Of a DNA stretch of 64,000 nt, positions 1 to 44,058 are shown one piece after another. The notes beneath the pieces were generated by a model. That model ran no database searches, was not told the DNA's origin, and worked only from the letters and a program-made list of their open reading frames with translations. The stretch covers positions 8,060,280 through 8,124,279 of the forward strand of contig OU342821.1 in NCBI GenBank assembly GCA_910591455.2, read 5' to 3'. The translations under genes and the position numbers were made by a program. Numbering within the stretch: position 1 is the first letter of the stretch; the number at the start of each line of letters is the position of its first letter. The DNA is from Pholis gunnellus (taxonomy: Eukaryota; Chordata; Actinopteri; Perciformes; Pholidae).

Positions 1-6026
<6,026 letters not shown>

Positions 6027-6490
6027 CAACTGTGAAAGTTTTCAGCCTCATTTGAAGTCTACTGCTGATTTAAAATGGAGCTGTGAGGAATGAAGTCATG
6101 GTTGGCTTGAATGTATGCAAGAAAGTTTGATTTTACAAAGTTCATTTAGATTGATAGATAGTGCACTGGCTGGGTTTTCCATGACTTCTTTAGAACGTTA
6201 ATGTGATAGCAGCAGTGCTGTGGTGGTGTTTTAATCATATTTTGGTTGCATTTTAATCATTTTTGCTGACTAGAGAGCCTCCTCCATGGTAAGAGAAAAC
6301 AATTCTCTGTTTACCTTCATTAGACTAGCACTGCATGGTTGCAGGGGCCAACTGGGAAAGTTTTCAGTTCATTTGAACTCTGCTGCTGATCTGATTCAAA
6401 ATGGTGCTCCAAGGCAGAGATAACTCGTGGTTGGTCTGAGAATTAATTAAGATGCACAAGTGCACAAGGGAAAGTTTGATTTGAAGTTCA
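6027..6490. repeat. diverged direct duplication, two units about 322 bp apart
   Basis: Sequence at about 6027-6150 recurs in the same orientation at about 6348-6490. Shared landmarks include gaaagttttcag, catttgaa, tctgctgctgat / tctactgctgat, aaaatgg, tggttgg and gaaagtttgattt. The copies differ by many substitutions and small indels, so the duplication is old. No coding sense is apparent. It could be a decayed tandem duplication or two insertions of the same degenerate element. Confidence 0.6.
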
Positions 6491-6739
6491 CGGCTGTTAA
6501 GTTGACTCCTCAGATGAATCCAAGTTTTTTTCTCAGGAGTGCAGTGAGTTGATCCAGATGGATATATGGTGCAAATGCTTGCTAGCTGCCAAGCTAAACC
6601 GTACATGGTCTTTTTATTCTTAAGACTTAAGTCTTACACATGTCGCAGGCCTATTAGTGGAAGCAGAGTACCTAGCTACAACATTGCTACATTATTTTAG
6701 GTCCCCTTACACAGTCAAATTAAAAATATTTGAGATAAA

Positions 6740-7575
6740 TCCAAAATAATATGTCCAGTTAAACCCACTATTGGACATATTCCAAACGTCGGTCCAAACA
6801 AAATCTCTGAATCCCCATGTTTTCACTATGGGAAGGATTCTCAGCCAACATTCCTCTACCTGCTCCCCCTTGGTATCGTCATACGTCGCATTGGCCTCCA
6901 CTTCCACTGCCACGCCGATGACAACCATTTCTACATTTCCACAAAATCCATCACTAACGCAACTCACCCCGCTATGACCATCTGCCTCACCGAAATTATA
7001 ACATGGATGCAAACCAACTTCCTCAAACTGATCTGTGATAAATCCGACATTATCACCATTAGTCCCAAATCCCTAACCAAAGCCACTCACAAATTCTGCC
7101 TCACCATTGGCAATTCCGCTCTTTTTGTCCTCCTCACACACCTGCAGCCATTTTCGACAGCAGCCTCCCCTTCGAACACCACAACAATTGAATCAAGAGG
7201 ATTGCCATTTTCCACCTAAAGAACATAGCTTGTCCCTGCCAATCATTCTCCTTCTCTGCCGCCGCAACTCTGATCCATGCCTACATCACATCCAGAATTG
7301 ACTACTGCATCAGCATTCTTCATCTTAATTAAACTTCACATCCAAAACTCTGCTGCTCTTCTGATTACACATTCCCGCTCCCGTGATCACTTCACCACTG
7401 TTCTCCAGAACCTCCACTGGCTCCCTGTCAAACAACGGATCCCATTCAAAGTCCTTACCTTAATAACCAGGCCTCCTCATGCCTCACTGATGTGCTCAAC
7501 CACCACACTCCTTTCCACAGCCTCCGCTCCTCTGGTGCCTATAAAAAGCACTCTGTAAATAAAATATATTATTAT
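6740..7575 (+). mobile_element. L2-like non-LTR retrotransposon remnant, RT C-terminal part and 3' tail
   Basis: Conceptual translation with frameshifts gives hallmarks of the C-terminal half of L2/CR1-type reverse transcriptases. In order these are a degraded LPLG-like segment followed by GLHFHCHADD (the YADD active-site region, here HADD), then ITWMQTNFLKL, then IHAYITSRIDYC, then QNSAALLITHSRSRDHFTTVL followed by LHWLPV. After the coding remnant come a short 3' segment ending in ctctgtaaataaa and an ATT-rich tail near 7560-7580, which is how L2-type elements end. Frame changes and a missing middle segment show it is dead and truncated. Exact family assignment needs a repeat-library search. 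Confidence 0.8.
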
Positions 7576-8999
7576 TATCATTATCTTTGCCAGGAGGATC
7601 ATGTGATCGCTCTTTTGTGTGCATCCGTCAGTGAGTATGTGAGTTTGAGAATGAGTGAGTGGCTGCACCTCTCTGTCTGTCCAGTGCTAATCTCACATTC
7701 TACTGCAGCAAACTGCTTATGATTGTGGGTGCCTAGTTACGGCTACATGCTCAAGGACCTCTTGTGGTTGCGGTGATTCTCAAAACGGCTTTTATTACCT
7801 GTTTTATACTGCCGGTGACTGCCTGCTGACTCCTCACTCACCACTAAGGGCGAGTGCATCTCCAACCCCACCCCCATCTGCTACTCTATACCCACAGCTA
7901 ACAGAATGGACGGTGTGTTTGGCTAACAGCGAACAGAACTACCAGTACACACACACTGCCGTACATCGCCACAGCTCAGCTGCTGCCAAGGAGCTTGGTG
8001 AATATAATTTTGTTTTTCTCAGGATTGCATGACGTGTCTTACACGATGACTTTGTGCTTATTGCATGCATGCATCACGGCTTGTTTTAGAGTTTGAATGA
8101 AGTGTGTTTTAAGACGTCTTACAGCTCATTGGTGCCTATAAAGGGGGTTAGACAATTGTGGGTTGTATTCATTTCATCACACAATACAGTGGTCGTTGCA
8201 AACCCACCTCGTGGAGTTGTTACAATTGTTGTTTTTCATTATTTATTTACTTTGTCTTGACTCAACATTCTGTCTCTCTCATAATTTGGGCTGCAGTGAG
8301 TGGATGCACACAGCTGTTGTCAATCACTGATTAGGACCTGGTGGTTAAAAGACCAAGAGAGAAGAAGAGACGGGGCCAGTGGGGCAGTTAGCAGCTTTTC
8401 AGGCTGTGTGGTGGTTGTCTGTACTCGAGCTGTGGTGTATCGGGGTCGCTAACTTAAAGTGGCGCGAAAAAAAGCGTGACTTATTAACCTTGTTTAAATT
8501 ATTTTTTATTTTGGTGCTTCATTGTAAGCATTTCATGTCATTGTTAATACATTATTTCTGTTTATACTGTTTGCCTTGATTTAATAATAATAGGCCAGGC
8601 TTGATACTAAAGTTATACCTCTATAATCTTCATCTATATACTCAGTGACAGATGTTGTGGAAAAAAACGTTTTCATTTTCAAACTTATGTCGAGGCTGAA
8701 GGTCTTGCTCTATCTCTCTCTTTCACACACATCACATTTACTTTAAAATGAATGAATGATTAAAATGTTACTAGATTATGGGCCAAGACATTTGGTCAAC
8801 ACAAGTCTCACTTTCTGTTTTATTGTTGTCTGTTCCCAGACTCGTAGCTCTTCCGGCTGGCTAAAGTCCCTGTCACACTGGAGACTATTTCTTCTTTTGT
8901 TCATTTACAGTTTCATTGTGAACTTCAGAATAGTTGTGCAGAACTGTTACGTTCCCCTTTTGAGGTCTAAGGGATGAGGGGAGAAACATTATACAGATT

Positions 9000-9600
9000 A
9001 ATTGATAAGAAAAGGAAAAGTCGTCCGTTTTGTGTACATAGCCTTCCTCAAAGCCGCAAAACAGGACTTAAAATGTCCGCTCCGTAGGGCTGGTAATACC
9101 ACTGGACACGCCGCTCGCTAATCTCTTCAAACACAGCTTGCTTCCTCCGCATGTAGGCAGAGGTAACATTGTCAAATGCTGAATTTAACAGTACAACAAC
9201 TGCTAGTAGACAAGCAGGTCAGCAACGCCTGTAACTGTTATCCATGTTGAATTAACCACTGGTAGTCGAACGATAATCAAGGCTGTTGTTTCTTTGTTGT
9301 CCGGCTTAATCAAGTAGCGAACGGGGGCGCCTACGTCATCGTTTTCAAATGAGTCAAACCTGGGAGTTTTTCAAAATTTTCTTAAACCATCTGAAAAGAC
9401 ATTTCCCGGTCGTGTAATAACGTTACAAAAACGCTTGGCAACAGTAGCTTTTTTTAAACTCCTTCGTTTTAGGTGCTCTAAGTAGTGTGGACGCTCGGCC
9501 TAAACGTATCAAAAGATATTTGTTTCAAAACGGAAACGTAGTAGTATCATACGATAGAGGCTATAAAACGACTATGGTAATTTTTTTAGGCTGTAAATTG
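9000..9600. mobile_element. possible degenerate DNA-transposon fragment
   Basis: The segment has a composition unlike its surroundings. It is CpG-containing, with phrases such as gtgtggacg followed by ggcctaaacg and repeated aaaacg motifs, which I associate with degenerate non-autonomous DNA transposons in fish. On the minus strand a short open frame of about 40 codons lies at roughly 9068-9180, with no recognised family. I could not define terminal inverted repeats or a target-site duplication, so this is a weak call based on texture. Confidence 0.3.
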
Positions 9601-11250
9601 TGGAGGGTAGATGTCTCAAATAATTTTCTCTTAAATTAAGGAGCTCTTTGTTGTCCTAACAGCTGTCCGCCGTCTTCCGTTTCTCCCCGTATCTCCTGCT
9701 GGCTGTCTTGCCTCTCACGCCCTTTATCATCTAAGAATCTATAGCACCCAGTGAGCTGACAGATTAGTAGGTGAGAGGCTCGCTCACACCTCTCTCTAAT
9801 TGGAGTCTACTGAGCTGTTAGCCTTGTCTGCATCTATCTCACTCTCAGGAGAGGAGCAAGTTCAAATGTTGCTTCAAATTCTTTAAGAAATCCTTTCTAA
9901 ATAATATCAGCTTGACGGTCACAACCTCAGTAAACGGAAAAGGTCAGCATATCAGAGGTTCAAATTTGACAGTATTACCTGTGTGATACTGGTATTTCAG
10001 CAGCTTGAAAGGTGCATGGATAACAGAGGTTAAGCGATGTTGTGTGCCTGTTGTGTGTGTGTGCTCTCTTCATGCAGCCCTTACAAACCTATTTATAATT
10101 GACTGTCCTCTGACTTCTCTAGCGCCACCAGCAAGTTGACATTTGTGGATTTTTTAGATTAACATGAAATGTGTTGGATTTAGTGTGCGCAGGGGATAAT
10201 TTGTAACTTTTGAACACTTTGAAAAAAGCAACACAGCTCTTTTTTTCAAAGATCTAAAAAAAAAGAAAACAATCACTAACTTAATTTGCATAAAACCTAT
10301 TTAAATTATAACAAAACCCAACCCATATTTATCTCACTTCTTTGTCTTTTCATTCAAAACATAATTACCACAATAAAATGTAAATCCGGAGGGACTTCAT
10401 TAGAATGAACAATAATGTATTACTTATGCATAAGAAATGAATAGTGAAAAGTCTATGGCGATTGGAGTCCTTTGTGAAGTAGAATAGCAGAGGGGTAATG
10501 ATGATGAAGTCAGATAAGGCCTAATCCCCGCGGTGTCCAGACACCAACACGGTGGGGATGAAGGGACTCGCTGCAATACGATGCTGAATGAGGAGCATGA
10601 CTGTGAGGCTGAATGGAGGTGACTGGCGTGGAGGAGGGTCGTATCTGATTGTGCTGAAATGACAACTGACAGCATCAGACAGGAGAACATTTTTCAAGTT
10701 TGACAGCAACGATGTGATTGGCTTAAAGGAAGCTGTGAAGAATCTGGTTGGTTAACTAAAGGTAAACACCCACGATCAGCTGATAATGTAATCACTTTGA
10801 CTGGACTTCCGCTCAGCTTCATATTCCACAAGTTTATTGCGTCGTTTATCAGATCAAAGCACCATGAACACCAATAATATGCACAATTCAATGCAGCATT
10901 ACCACAAACTACTGTTTCAAAAATGACCATTGAAAAGATGGCACTGCTGATACACTGTCAACAAAGAATGGAACCTAAGAAGCTCCGTGGTGTTTTGTTT
11001 TATGAAATATATTCCTATTCTGATAATTGGTTGAATGTTGAAATAACTTGCCTTCAGTAAGTTTTTTTGAATTCACAACACAACATAATGCTGCAACAAA
11101 TTGTGCTCATCCGATTTTACATTTGGCATCATTAGCAGCGTTGGGAGAACAATTCTCTACCAGAACAGTGCTGCAAAAGATGAGCAACAAGAATTTGGCA
11201 AAGGTGCCAAACTATCCTCCTTTCTCTGCCAGCAAGGAGATGCACAGGGG

Positions 11251-11252
<2 letters not shown>

Positions 11253-11316
<64 letters not shown>
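11253..11316. repeat. (CA)n microsatellite
   Basis: A pure CA dinucleotide run of about 64 bp. It creates overlapping spurious open frames of poly-Thr-His or Cys-Val, which should not be annotated as proteins. Confidence 0.97.
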
Positions 11317-11319
<3 letters not shown>

Positions 11320-12219
11320 TGCACAGAGAGTCTCAAAGGAGTGATGAAATAGATGAGAAGAGGATCCACAGGGAGCCTGGAGGACTGGATAAATATTGAC
11401 CTGAATGAATGAGGTCTGTCACAGTACATAAAAAGGGATATACACTCACGCACACACTGGCTCACCAACATCCATCCCCTCGAACAATCTCTCGGCCTGT
11501 AAACTATACCTGCACATCTTCGCTGTTCAACCGCATATTTTAACAAAACCTGGAATCAATATTAATATTTATGGAGAAACAGAGATTGCTTCACTGGAAG
11601 TACTATGAATAATGAAAGTGGTGAGTGCGTGATATGTGTCCTTGCCCATGTGCCAAACCTCGATCCATCTTTTTTTTTGTGTGCAAAGAAATTACAAATT
11701 TAAAAATAAAGCTGAAATACTGAATTATAATTTTTTGCTTGGCTGACGGGAAATTGCTGGTGTATCAATAAAACTATGCGATAAAGGCTAATGGAATTCC
11801 ATTTTTTCAAATAAACAATGATATTGGCAGAACTGCCTCCTACAGTAAGTCTGTAATCCACTGGAAAGCCAAGTAGTAAAAGGGCGGCTGACAAAAACAC
11901 ACTCATGAAAATAATTGACATGTTTGGGATGAAGAAGTTACAAAAAAAAAGATGGTAATGGTGCTCTTGTCATTATGTAATTCTGTTATACCCTTTTCAG
12001 AATGTTTGAGTAAGAGTAGATGTTTCTAGAAACTACATGCTCACATTTGATTGATGGCAATAAATAGTAGTGTAATTACTGGCAAAGAGCGCGCAGGTTA
12101 CAACTGTGAATCAAAGTCTGCGTTAGGTCAAGCACTGCACGCACAATGTTGAGTCCTATGTGTTTATGGGATGGGGCCTTCAAAGAGGATTTAAAGTCAG
12201 CCGAAAAGTCAGACCTGAC

Positions 12220-13445
12220 CTTTATTAAATATGTGCTGACTAATGATATAGTTACTCTAAATGGCATCGTCCTGGCATCCAGCAGCACCCTAATGAATCT
12301 CGGAGTTATCAGGATATGTCCTTGTAACTCCCACATAAAACAAACTTGTAGGCTGCCTTTTTTTAACTTTCATGCATTTATTACTTCCAGACTAGATCAC
12401 TGCAATTCCTTATTTTTCAGCCTGCTCTAATACGTCTCCAAAGACTCTCCAGTTGATCCAGAATGCTGCAGCACATGTACAGACAAAAACTAAGTACAAA
12501 AATGACATTACTCCCATATTAGCTTCTCTGCACTGGCTCCCTGTAAAATCCTTCTCCTCACCTATAAGCCCTAATTAGCCAGGTACCGTCATATCTTAAG
12601 GAGCTTATACCCTATTACCCCACTAGAGAGCTGTGCTCCCAGAATGCACGGTTACTTGTGGTTTCTAGAGTCTCAGAAAACCGGATGGATGGGAGCCGGA
12701 GCCTTCAGCTATCAAACTCTTCTGCTGCGGAACCTGCAGCTTCCAGTTTCCACACACACACTCACCACATTTAAGAGGAGGCTTCAGACTTTCCTTTTTG
12801 ATAACGCTTATAGTTAGGGCTGACTCAGGTTTGCCTCGGTCCGGCCCCTAGATATGCTGCTATGGGCCTGGACTGCCGGGGGACTTCCTCGGATACAATG
12901 AGTTCCTCTCTCCTTTTCTCTCTCTCCGTCTGTATTAATGTGCCATTAATGCACATTACAAACTTAGCTTCTTTCCCGGAGTCTTTGTGCTTTCTCGCCT
13001 CGCAGGTTTCTATGGATGGAGGTTATTCCTGGACCGTGGTCGTGCCTCCTGCCTGACACCCACTGCTACTCTGGACCCATGTGCCTGGAAAAAAAGTTAA
13101 ATAAAATATACAATATTATTATTAATAGTCACATTTTTATTATTACTACTGCTACCAATAATGCTTTAAATATCATTATATCATATTATATTATATCCAC
13201 TGCTGCTGTTATTAGCAGTCGTGATCTGTCCATCATTATTCTGCTTACTGCTCTAATTATATGAATCATTTACATACAGTATATCATATGCATTGACTGT
13301 TTTAATTATATTATGTCGTTCATTCTGTACACATGATATATTTTGCTTCTGGGCATCCTGGGAGAGGGAGCCCTCCTCTAAGGTTTCTTCCTTTTTTTTA
13401 AAGTTAAAGTTTAAAGTTAAAGTTTTTTGGGGGCGTTTTTTTCCA
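12220..13445 (+). mobile_element. LINE remnant (L2/Rex1-like), RT C-terminus and long 3' region
   Basis: Frame-shifted translation gives typical non-LTR reverse transcriptase C-terminal phrases: LGVI, then NSHIKQ, then HAFITSRLDHCNSL, then a QNAA-like segment, then LHWLPVK and LLTYK. These are followed by phrases such as SQNARLLVV and AFSYQ around 12630-12720. Downstream is a long GC-richer 3' region. It ends near 13310-13445 with catcctgggagagggagc and ctaaggtttcttccttttt, a sequence common at the 3' ends of fish LINE copies. Several frameshifts and stops show it is inactive. Family name is from recall only. Confidence 0.75.
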
Positions 13446-13492
13446 GTACAAACCATAAATTGAATTGAAACGGGGGCAGGATAGGGCAGCCA

Positions 13493-13675
13493 TAGTCTTT
13501 TTTTGCTTAAGATGGATTTTGACTGATGACCCAGAAGTATCTTAATGGTCGCCATAAAAAAAAATATATATATATATATATTTTGGCCATTGCCTTCTTG
13601 GATATCGACTTTCCCTATCTCGGTTTTTGGCCAGAAGTCAACATAAGTAACCAAATTTGGATTGCTGAGGAGTGA
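13493..13675. mobile_element. fragment of a dispersed element, also present at 15712
   Basis: The stretch from about 13493 to 13556 (ttttttgcttaagatgg, then tgacccagaagtatctta and tggtcgccat) is a diverged copy of 15716-15780 (ttttgcttcagaagg, then tgacccggaagtatcta and tggccgccat). A short (TA)n run follows at 13564-13580. Two copies 2.2 kb apart in the same orientation imply a dispersed, probably non-autonomous DNA element. Confidence 0.5.
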
Positions 13676-14654
13676 CGCCGTGGTAGAGAAGCCAAATACA
13701 GCTCTGGTAGGGACCTATCAAATCACAAGGTAGTCACAATCACACCCAAAAGCATACTGTTTTTTGGTCTATATTACTCTAAATGTGAACATCATTTTCT
13801 AAATGAACATCAAGCTGTTTTGAAGAAACTAGCGATTGAGACCATAGACTTGTGTTTACAATGTTTACTGAGATAATAAATCAAGTGAGAAGAAGGGCCT
13901 TTCTCTCATATACATCCAGACAATCAGACTTCGTTTTGCACAGAGGAGTTGGCCCTTAATGCACAGTAGAGAGATTTCAAGTTTAGGATACTTAAGCACT
14001 AATATATCATAAAGAATACTTAAATTCTGAGAACTAGAGGTTGCCGCCTGGTTGCATCTCATATTTAATGTGGCAAATATGAATATGAATGTAATGTATA
14101 AGTGAGCACTACATTACAGCCAGATTAAGCTCATAGACGTCAGCATTTAGGTAACATTTTGTCTTGGGTTGATCTAAAACAACTGGTTACTTTGGGCTTA
14201 TCGTAGAAAACATACAAACATATTTATCAAGGTCATTTTCTCAAGGCTATAGCCATATTGACCACTACATTACAGTAATTTGTAGATCTTTATTGCCTTA
14301 CACATGATTACTTGACAGAGCAGCCACAGAACAGCAACCCCTTAAAGGCGCAGGTCTCTTTTTCTCTTAATTTGCAGTTTTCGGGACGTTTCTGGGTGTC
14401 AGCGAATAGCATTTGGACCCCCCACACATTAGCACCGTGCTGGGTGTGCAGGCTGTCCAATGTGTCTTCTTGAGCTCCAGTGTTTCCCCTGCTCCTCTCT
14501 CTCTCTCTCCTCTGCTGTGTGCTGCCATCGGTGTGTCTGTTTGACCAAGAGCAGCACACAGAGCCGACATCGCTGCTCTCTCTCGTTGAGCCGAGGAGGA
14601 GCGGCCAATTTTGAATGCCAAAACGGCAACAGGCAAATGTAATATATTACACCA

Positions 14655-14770
14655 TTAACCTACTACAAGGGCAAGGGAAAAACTCCCTAAAACCTAAAAA
14701 CTAGGGAGAAAGTGGTAGAAACCTTAGAAAAGGCTCCACAAAATAGAGGATCCAGCCTTCGTGGATGGAT
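14655..14770. mobile_element. possible LINE 3'-end fragment in antisense
   Basis: The phrase gcaagggaaaaactcccta followed by agggagaaagtggtagaaacctt resembles the reverse complement of the aaggtttcttcc-type 3' ends of fish LINEs, such as the one near 13380-13440. The resemblance is short and the boundaries are uncertain. Confidence 0.35.
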
Positions 14771-15704
14771 GGTGTGCAATAGGTGCTGAGTGGGCAGTAG
14801 CAATAACTTCAGCACACAGAGACGGAGGTAGCAGCTAGGGGTGGAGAGCTCCAGGTATATACACACCCTTACCATCCTCCTCTGTTGTCAGAAAGCTTCA
14901 GGTTCTGTTACAGTGTGCATGCTGGACAATGGAAGTCTTGCTCCAACGGGGGTCTCCCAAATCCAAATCCAGTGGAACCATAGACTGCATGTTGTATACT
15001 TGATCTAATAGAGCCATGGCAGTAGATTAGTAATACATTACATGTGTACGCATATAACTTGTCGGTTTATTCTTACCCAGTCATCATGACAGTATCTATT
15101 TCTTCCTGGTTTTCTAATTTCTCAATGACACCTTAATGCAAATGATGATACATCGACAGGAAAACTAAAACTGAATCAGTTACCAGTGTGAAAGATATTT
15201 CATATATTTACTGAGTAATATCAGCCTCACCAGCACCTTCATCTAGCACCCGGCCAGTTAGGAGAAGCTCTGCAAACTACAAAAGCCAGAGTACAATCAG
15301 GGACATTCAATAGCTGTTCTCAACAAAGGGTCAGATCCACTGATACCTTGCAGAAAAATGTCCAACTGGACATTGAGTCATGCTGACACACACGGCTGGC
15401 TTATTGTAAGTCCATTGTGAGATGTGGATGTTTTTGTGTCTCATGAAAGCTCTGTGGAATAGCAAAATATTGTTTCTAGTTGTAACCAAGAACATTTATG
15501 ATTGATGTATTGCATTGTCGTGTCCTTGCATTAGTTTATGTGGTCAGAGGTTTCATCCAAGAGGTCAATGGAAAGCACCTGCTTTTACAAGCGTTTACAA
15601 GCGTGTATGCTTTTAGTTCAACTGATTTAAAAAGGGGAGATTGCATTTACAAATATTGATTTAAAGTAAAGCAGAATTAGATTCTCAGCCTAAATCCTGG
15701 GCTG

Positions 15705-16690
15705 CGGTCGAATAGTCCTTTTTGCTTCAGAAGGTTTCTAACTGAGTGAAATGACCCGGAAGTATCTAAGTGGCCGCCATGATAAGAGCTGTTCGAATTC
15801 TCCGAAGGCTAAGGAAAGGTGCTCCAATGCTTCCTTTATTAGCTCCTTTAGCATAGGAAACACTGGACCTTGCTCTACGAAAGGAAAGTAGATAATTCCG
15901 TCCCACAATTCCTTGCGGAACATTTAAAGTGACCATTTAAACCAATTGTCTGTCCATGAAAACAAACGATATGCTTATTTTACACAGGTTTAACAATAAT
16001 ACTCACAGTCTTAAACTAATGGGATTCATGTTGATATGAATAGGCCGTGACATTTCATATTTATTTATTTACTTCGAACATGTAACAAATAAGTAAAAAG
16101 TAAAAATAACTACGTAAAATGAACAGTAAATATAGCAAACTGTCAATGAACAAATGATCGTTCTCAAAAACAAGAACCGTACATAAAAAAACAAAACAAG
16201 CTCGGACTGTGATAGATTACTAAACTGTTAAAAAGCAAAATATAACCAAACGGCTGAATCCACATTATTGCACAAAGGAAATATTGATGTTGCACAGTTT
16301 CATTGATGTTGCACACGAGTGAATCGTTTCCACCGAAGCATTATTGACTGTTGTAGCAGGAAGGAAGGAGCTCCGGTTTCTCTCCTTCACACCTCGAGTG
16401 AAGCAGCCTCTCACAGAAGAAGCTCTTTATAAAGCCTGCATGCATCCAGCAATAGATTATATGGGGTCATTTTTCAGTTGTGCTTTTTGTGTCCTCCTTC
16501 GATGTAGTTTCGTCATGTCAGTGACATCTGCCTTCGCATCATAATTACGTAGTTAGTGAAATATAGTCACATTCTGTAAACTCCACTTTTGTCTTTTCCT
16601 AACTCCTCATGAATTCTCCTTCACGTCTTTCCTTGACCCCGTGACATTTTCCATAGAGGTCAAGGAAAAGTGGCTAGGAATAGACGTTAG
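15705..16690. mobile_element. probable non-autonomous DNA transposon, second copy of the 13493 element
   Basis: It begins around ctgcggtcgaatagtcc at 15702 and contains the block shared with 13493-13556. It continues with a segment on gaattctccgaaggctaagg and later an A/T-rich interior. Near 16590-16680 related phrases recur (ctaactcct, gaattctcc, tcaaggaaaag), suggesting a matching far end. No transposase frame is visible and I could not prove terminal repeats, so boundaries are approximate. Confidence 0.4.
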
Positions 16691-17985
16691 GTCATTTTTA
16701 GACTTTTCCACCAGCAGCCCCGGCTCATCTGCCTCACTTTTTAAGCGTCACCGCCATCTGCTGTTTTCATAGTGATAGCACCCCTCATTTAACACGTCAA
16801 GAATTAACATTTTTATTTGCATGGTCTACAATTACCTGCCAGACGCAAGTCAACTTGTTTTTACCCATCTACTTTTAGAGCTTAATGCAAAATGTTCGAA
16901 TGATGCACGTATCTTAATCCACACAAATCCTGTAGCTCACTGAGTCTTTGCCTGCTCCCTCTCCAGGGCCCTCAGTAATCCCTTTTAGGTCTGTTATTAG
17001 TTAAGGAGTATTTGATTTCCCTGCATACGTCTTTCTAGAAACAGCTGATATTCAGAATCTAATTTTAGAAGCAGTTAATTAGAATAAAGTAATTAGAATG
17101 AACAGTCCATGTACGGCATGTGAAGTCTCTATTGCTGTGTTTTATGCTCCACAGAATGGTCTTCCGTGTCACACTGACGTAATTGACGGGGTGTTAGACA
17201 GATCCATTCTGAGACAGTATGTCCAGACCAGATTCTCTCATTACTCTCGCAGCTGCTTTACAACCTTGTGCTGTTGCCTATATCCACACTTCCTCTGTTT
17301 GAACAATACTCGTCGCTAGCGTGATATGCAGTCGTCAAACTTGAAGGATAAGCTCACATTTTCTAAAGGCCGTCTTTAAACAATGTTACACATGTTTTTT
17401 TTTAACCGTGACGCTTGAAATGAATGTGAAGTGATCCTTTTGTCAAAGTCTCCATACAGTCACGGTCTCTGTCCATGGTTCTGAAACACAGTAACAAAGG
17501 CAGTGTCTCTCCATGGTGCTGAAATATTTAAACTCATAATCTGCCTAAAAATAAAAACTCATTCATTCATTAGCTATGCCTTACCATTCTGTTGGCCCCT
17601 TATTTGGAATACTTATGATTCGGGGTTGTTTTGCGTCACCCATTGGCGGGTGTAGTGTCAAATAAGTGTATTTGTCACATTTGTCAGTATTATAGTGTGC
17701 ATACCAACAAAGTATACCGAACATTATGCACTTAATTCTACACACGTTCCATCTGTAATATCTATATGTTTTAAGAAGTTCAAACTCCTAATTATGGTGT
17801 TTTCATATTCAATACCACTGTTGGAGCTGTTTAATAACAAGTCAGGATAATTCTGTTACCGCAAACAAAATCACTTTTCGATATAAAATAAAGCATTCCA
17901 CTGTCAAACCTTTGAGGCTGAAAGCAGTTAACTACTTTAAGAATGATTTATTTTCCATGTGAAAACAAGACACAAAGGCATTCCT
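16691..17985. other. non-coding stretch downstream of galt
   Basis: I see no gene in it. It contains a short imperfect repeat near 17455-17525, where gtctctgtccatggttctgaaa is followed by gtgtctctccatggtgctgaaa. No splice-flanked exon with family resemblance was found. Confidence 0.5.
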
Positions 17986-17986
17986 T

Positions 17987-17992
17987 TTTATT
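17987..17992 (-). promoter_or_regulatory. candidate galt polyadenylation signal
   Basis: The plus-strand tttatt at this site reads AATAAA on the minus strand, about 335 nt downstream of the galt stop codon. A second candidate lies at 17947-17952. Neither is proven; a cDNA end would decide. Confidence 0.4.
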
Positions 17993-18253
17993 CACAATAA
18001 CTCATTGTGTAGTTGGAAAGGAAAAGCTGCGCGGTCGAGAGGCTTCAATTGTAATAAAACAACAAACAGTTTGTTTAATTTCGACATAAGAGACAGCAGG
18101 GGGGAAAATAATGTTCTCCCATTATCTCCCTAAAACATGGACGTGTTACATGTCATTACGTTTGAATGTCATTTTCACAGTACTTCCAAAACAAAAGCAT
18201 TGCACCGGTCGTATAGTTCCCAAAAAGCATACCGTGGTTTAAATAAAGCTGTA

Positions 18254-18275
18254 CCCCCCCCCCCCCCCCCCCCCC
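18254..18275. repeat. poly-C run (poly-G in the galt transcript)
   Basis: Twenty-two consecutive C on the plus strand, about 50 nt beyond the galt stop codon. In the galt sense strand it is G22, so the presumed 3' UTR would carry an uninterrupted G run. Exact length is unreliable because homopolymers are error-prone in assembly. Confidence 0.9.
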
Positions 18276-18325
18276 TTTTTAAACATCACACAGGCCATTT
18301 TAATTTGATTTCACTTCCCTCCATC

Positions 18326-44058
<25,733 letters not shown>

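Larger units (their letters stand above)
7576..12219. other. non-coding stretch, no gene recognised
   Basis: No exon with convincing splice sites and family resemblance was found. The stretch contains a (CA)n array at 11253-11316, a T/A-rich segment at 10230-10330 and a possible old DNA-transposon fragment near 9000-9600. Confidence 0.55.
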
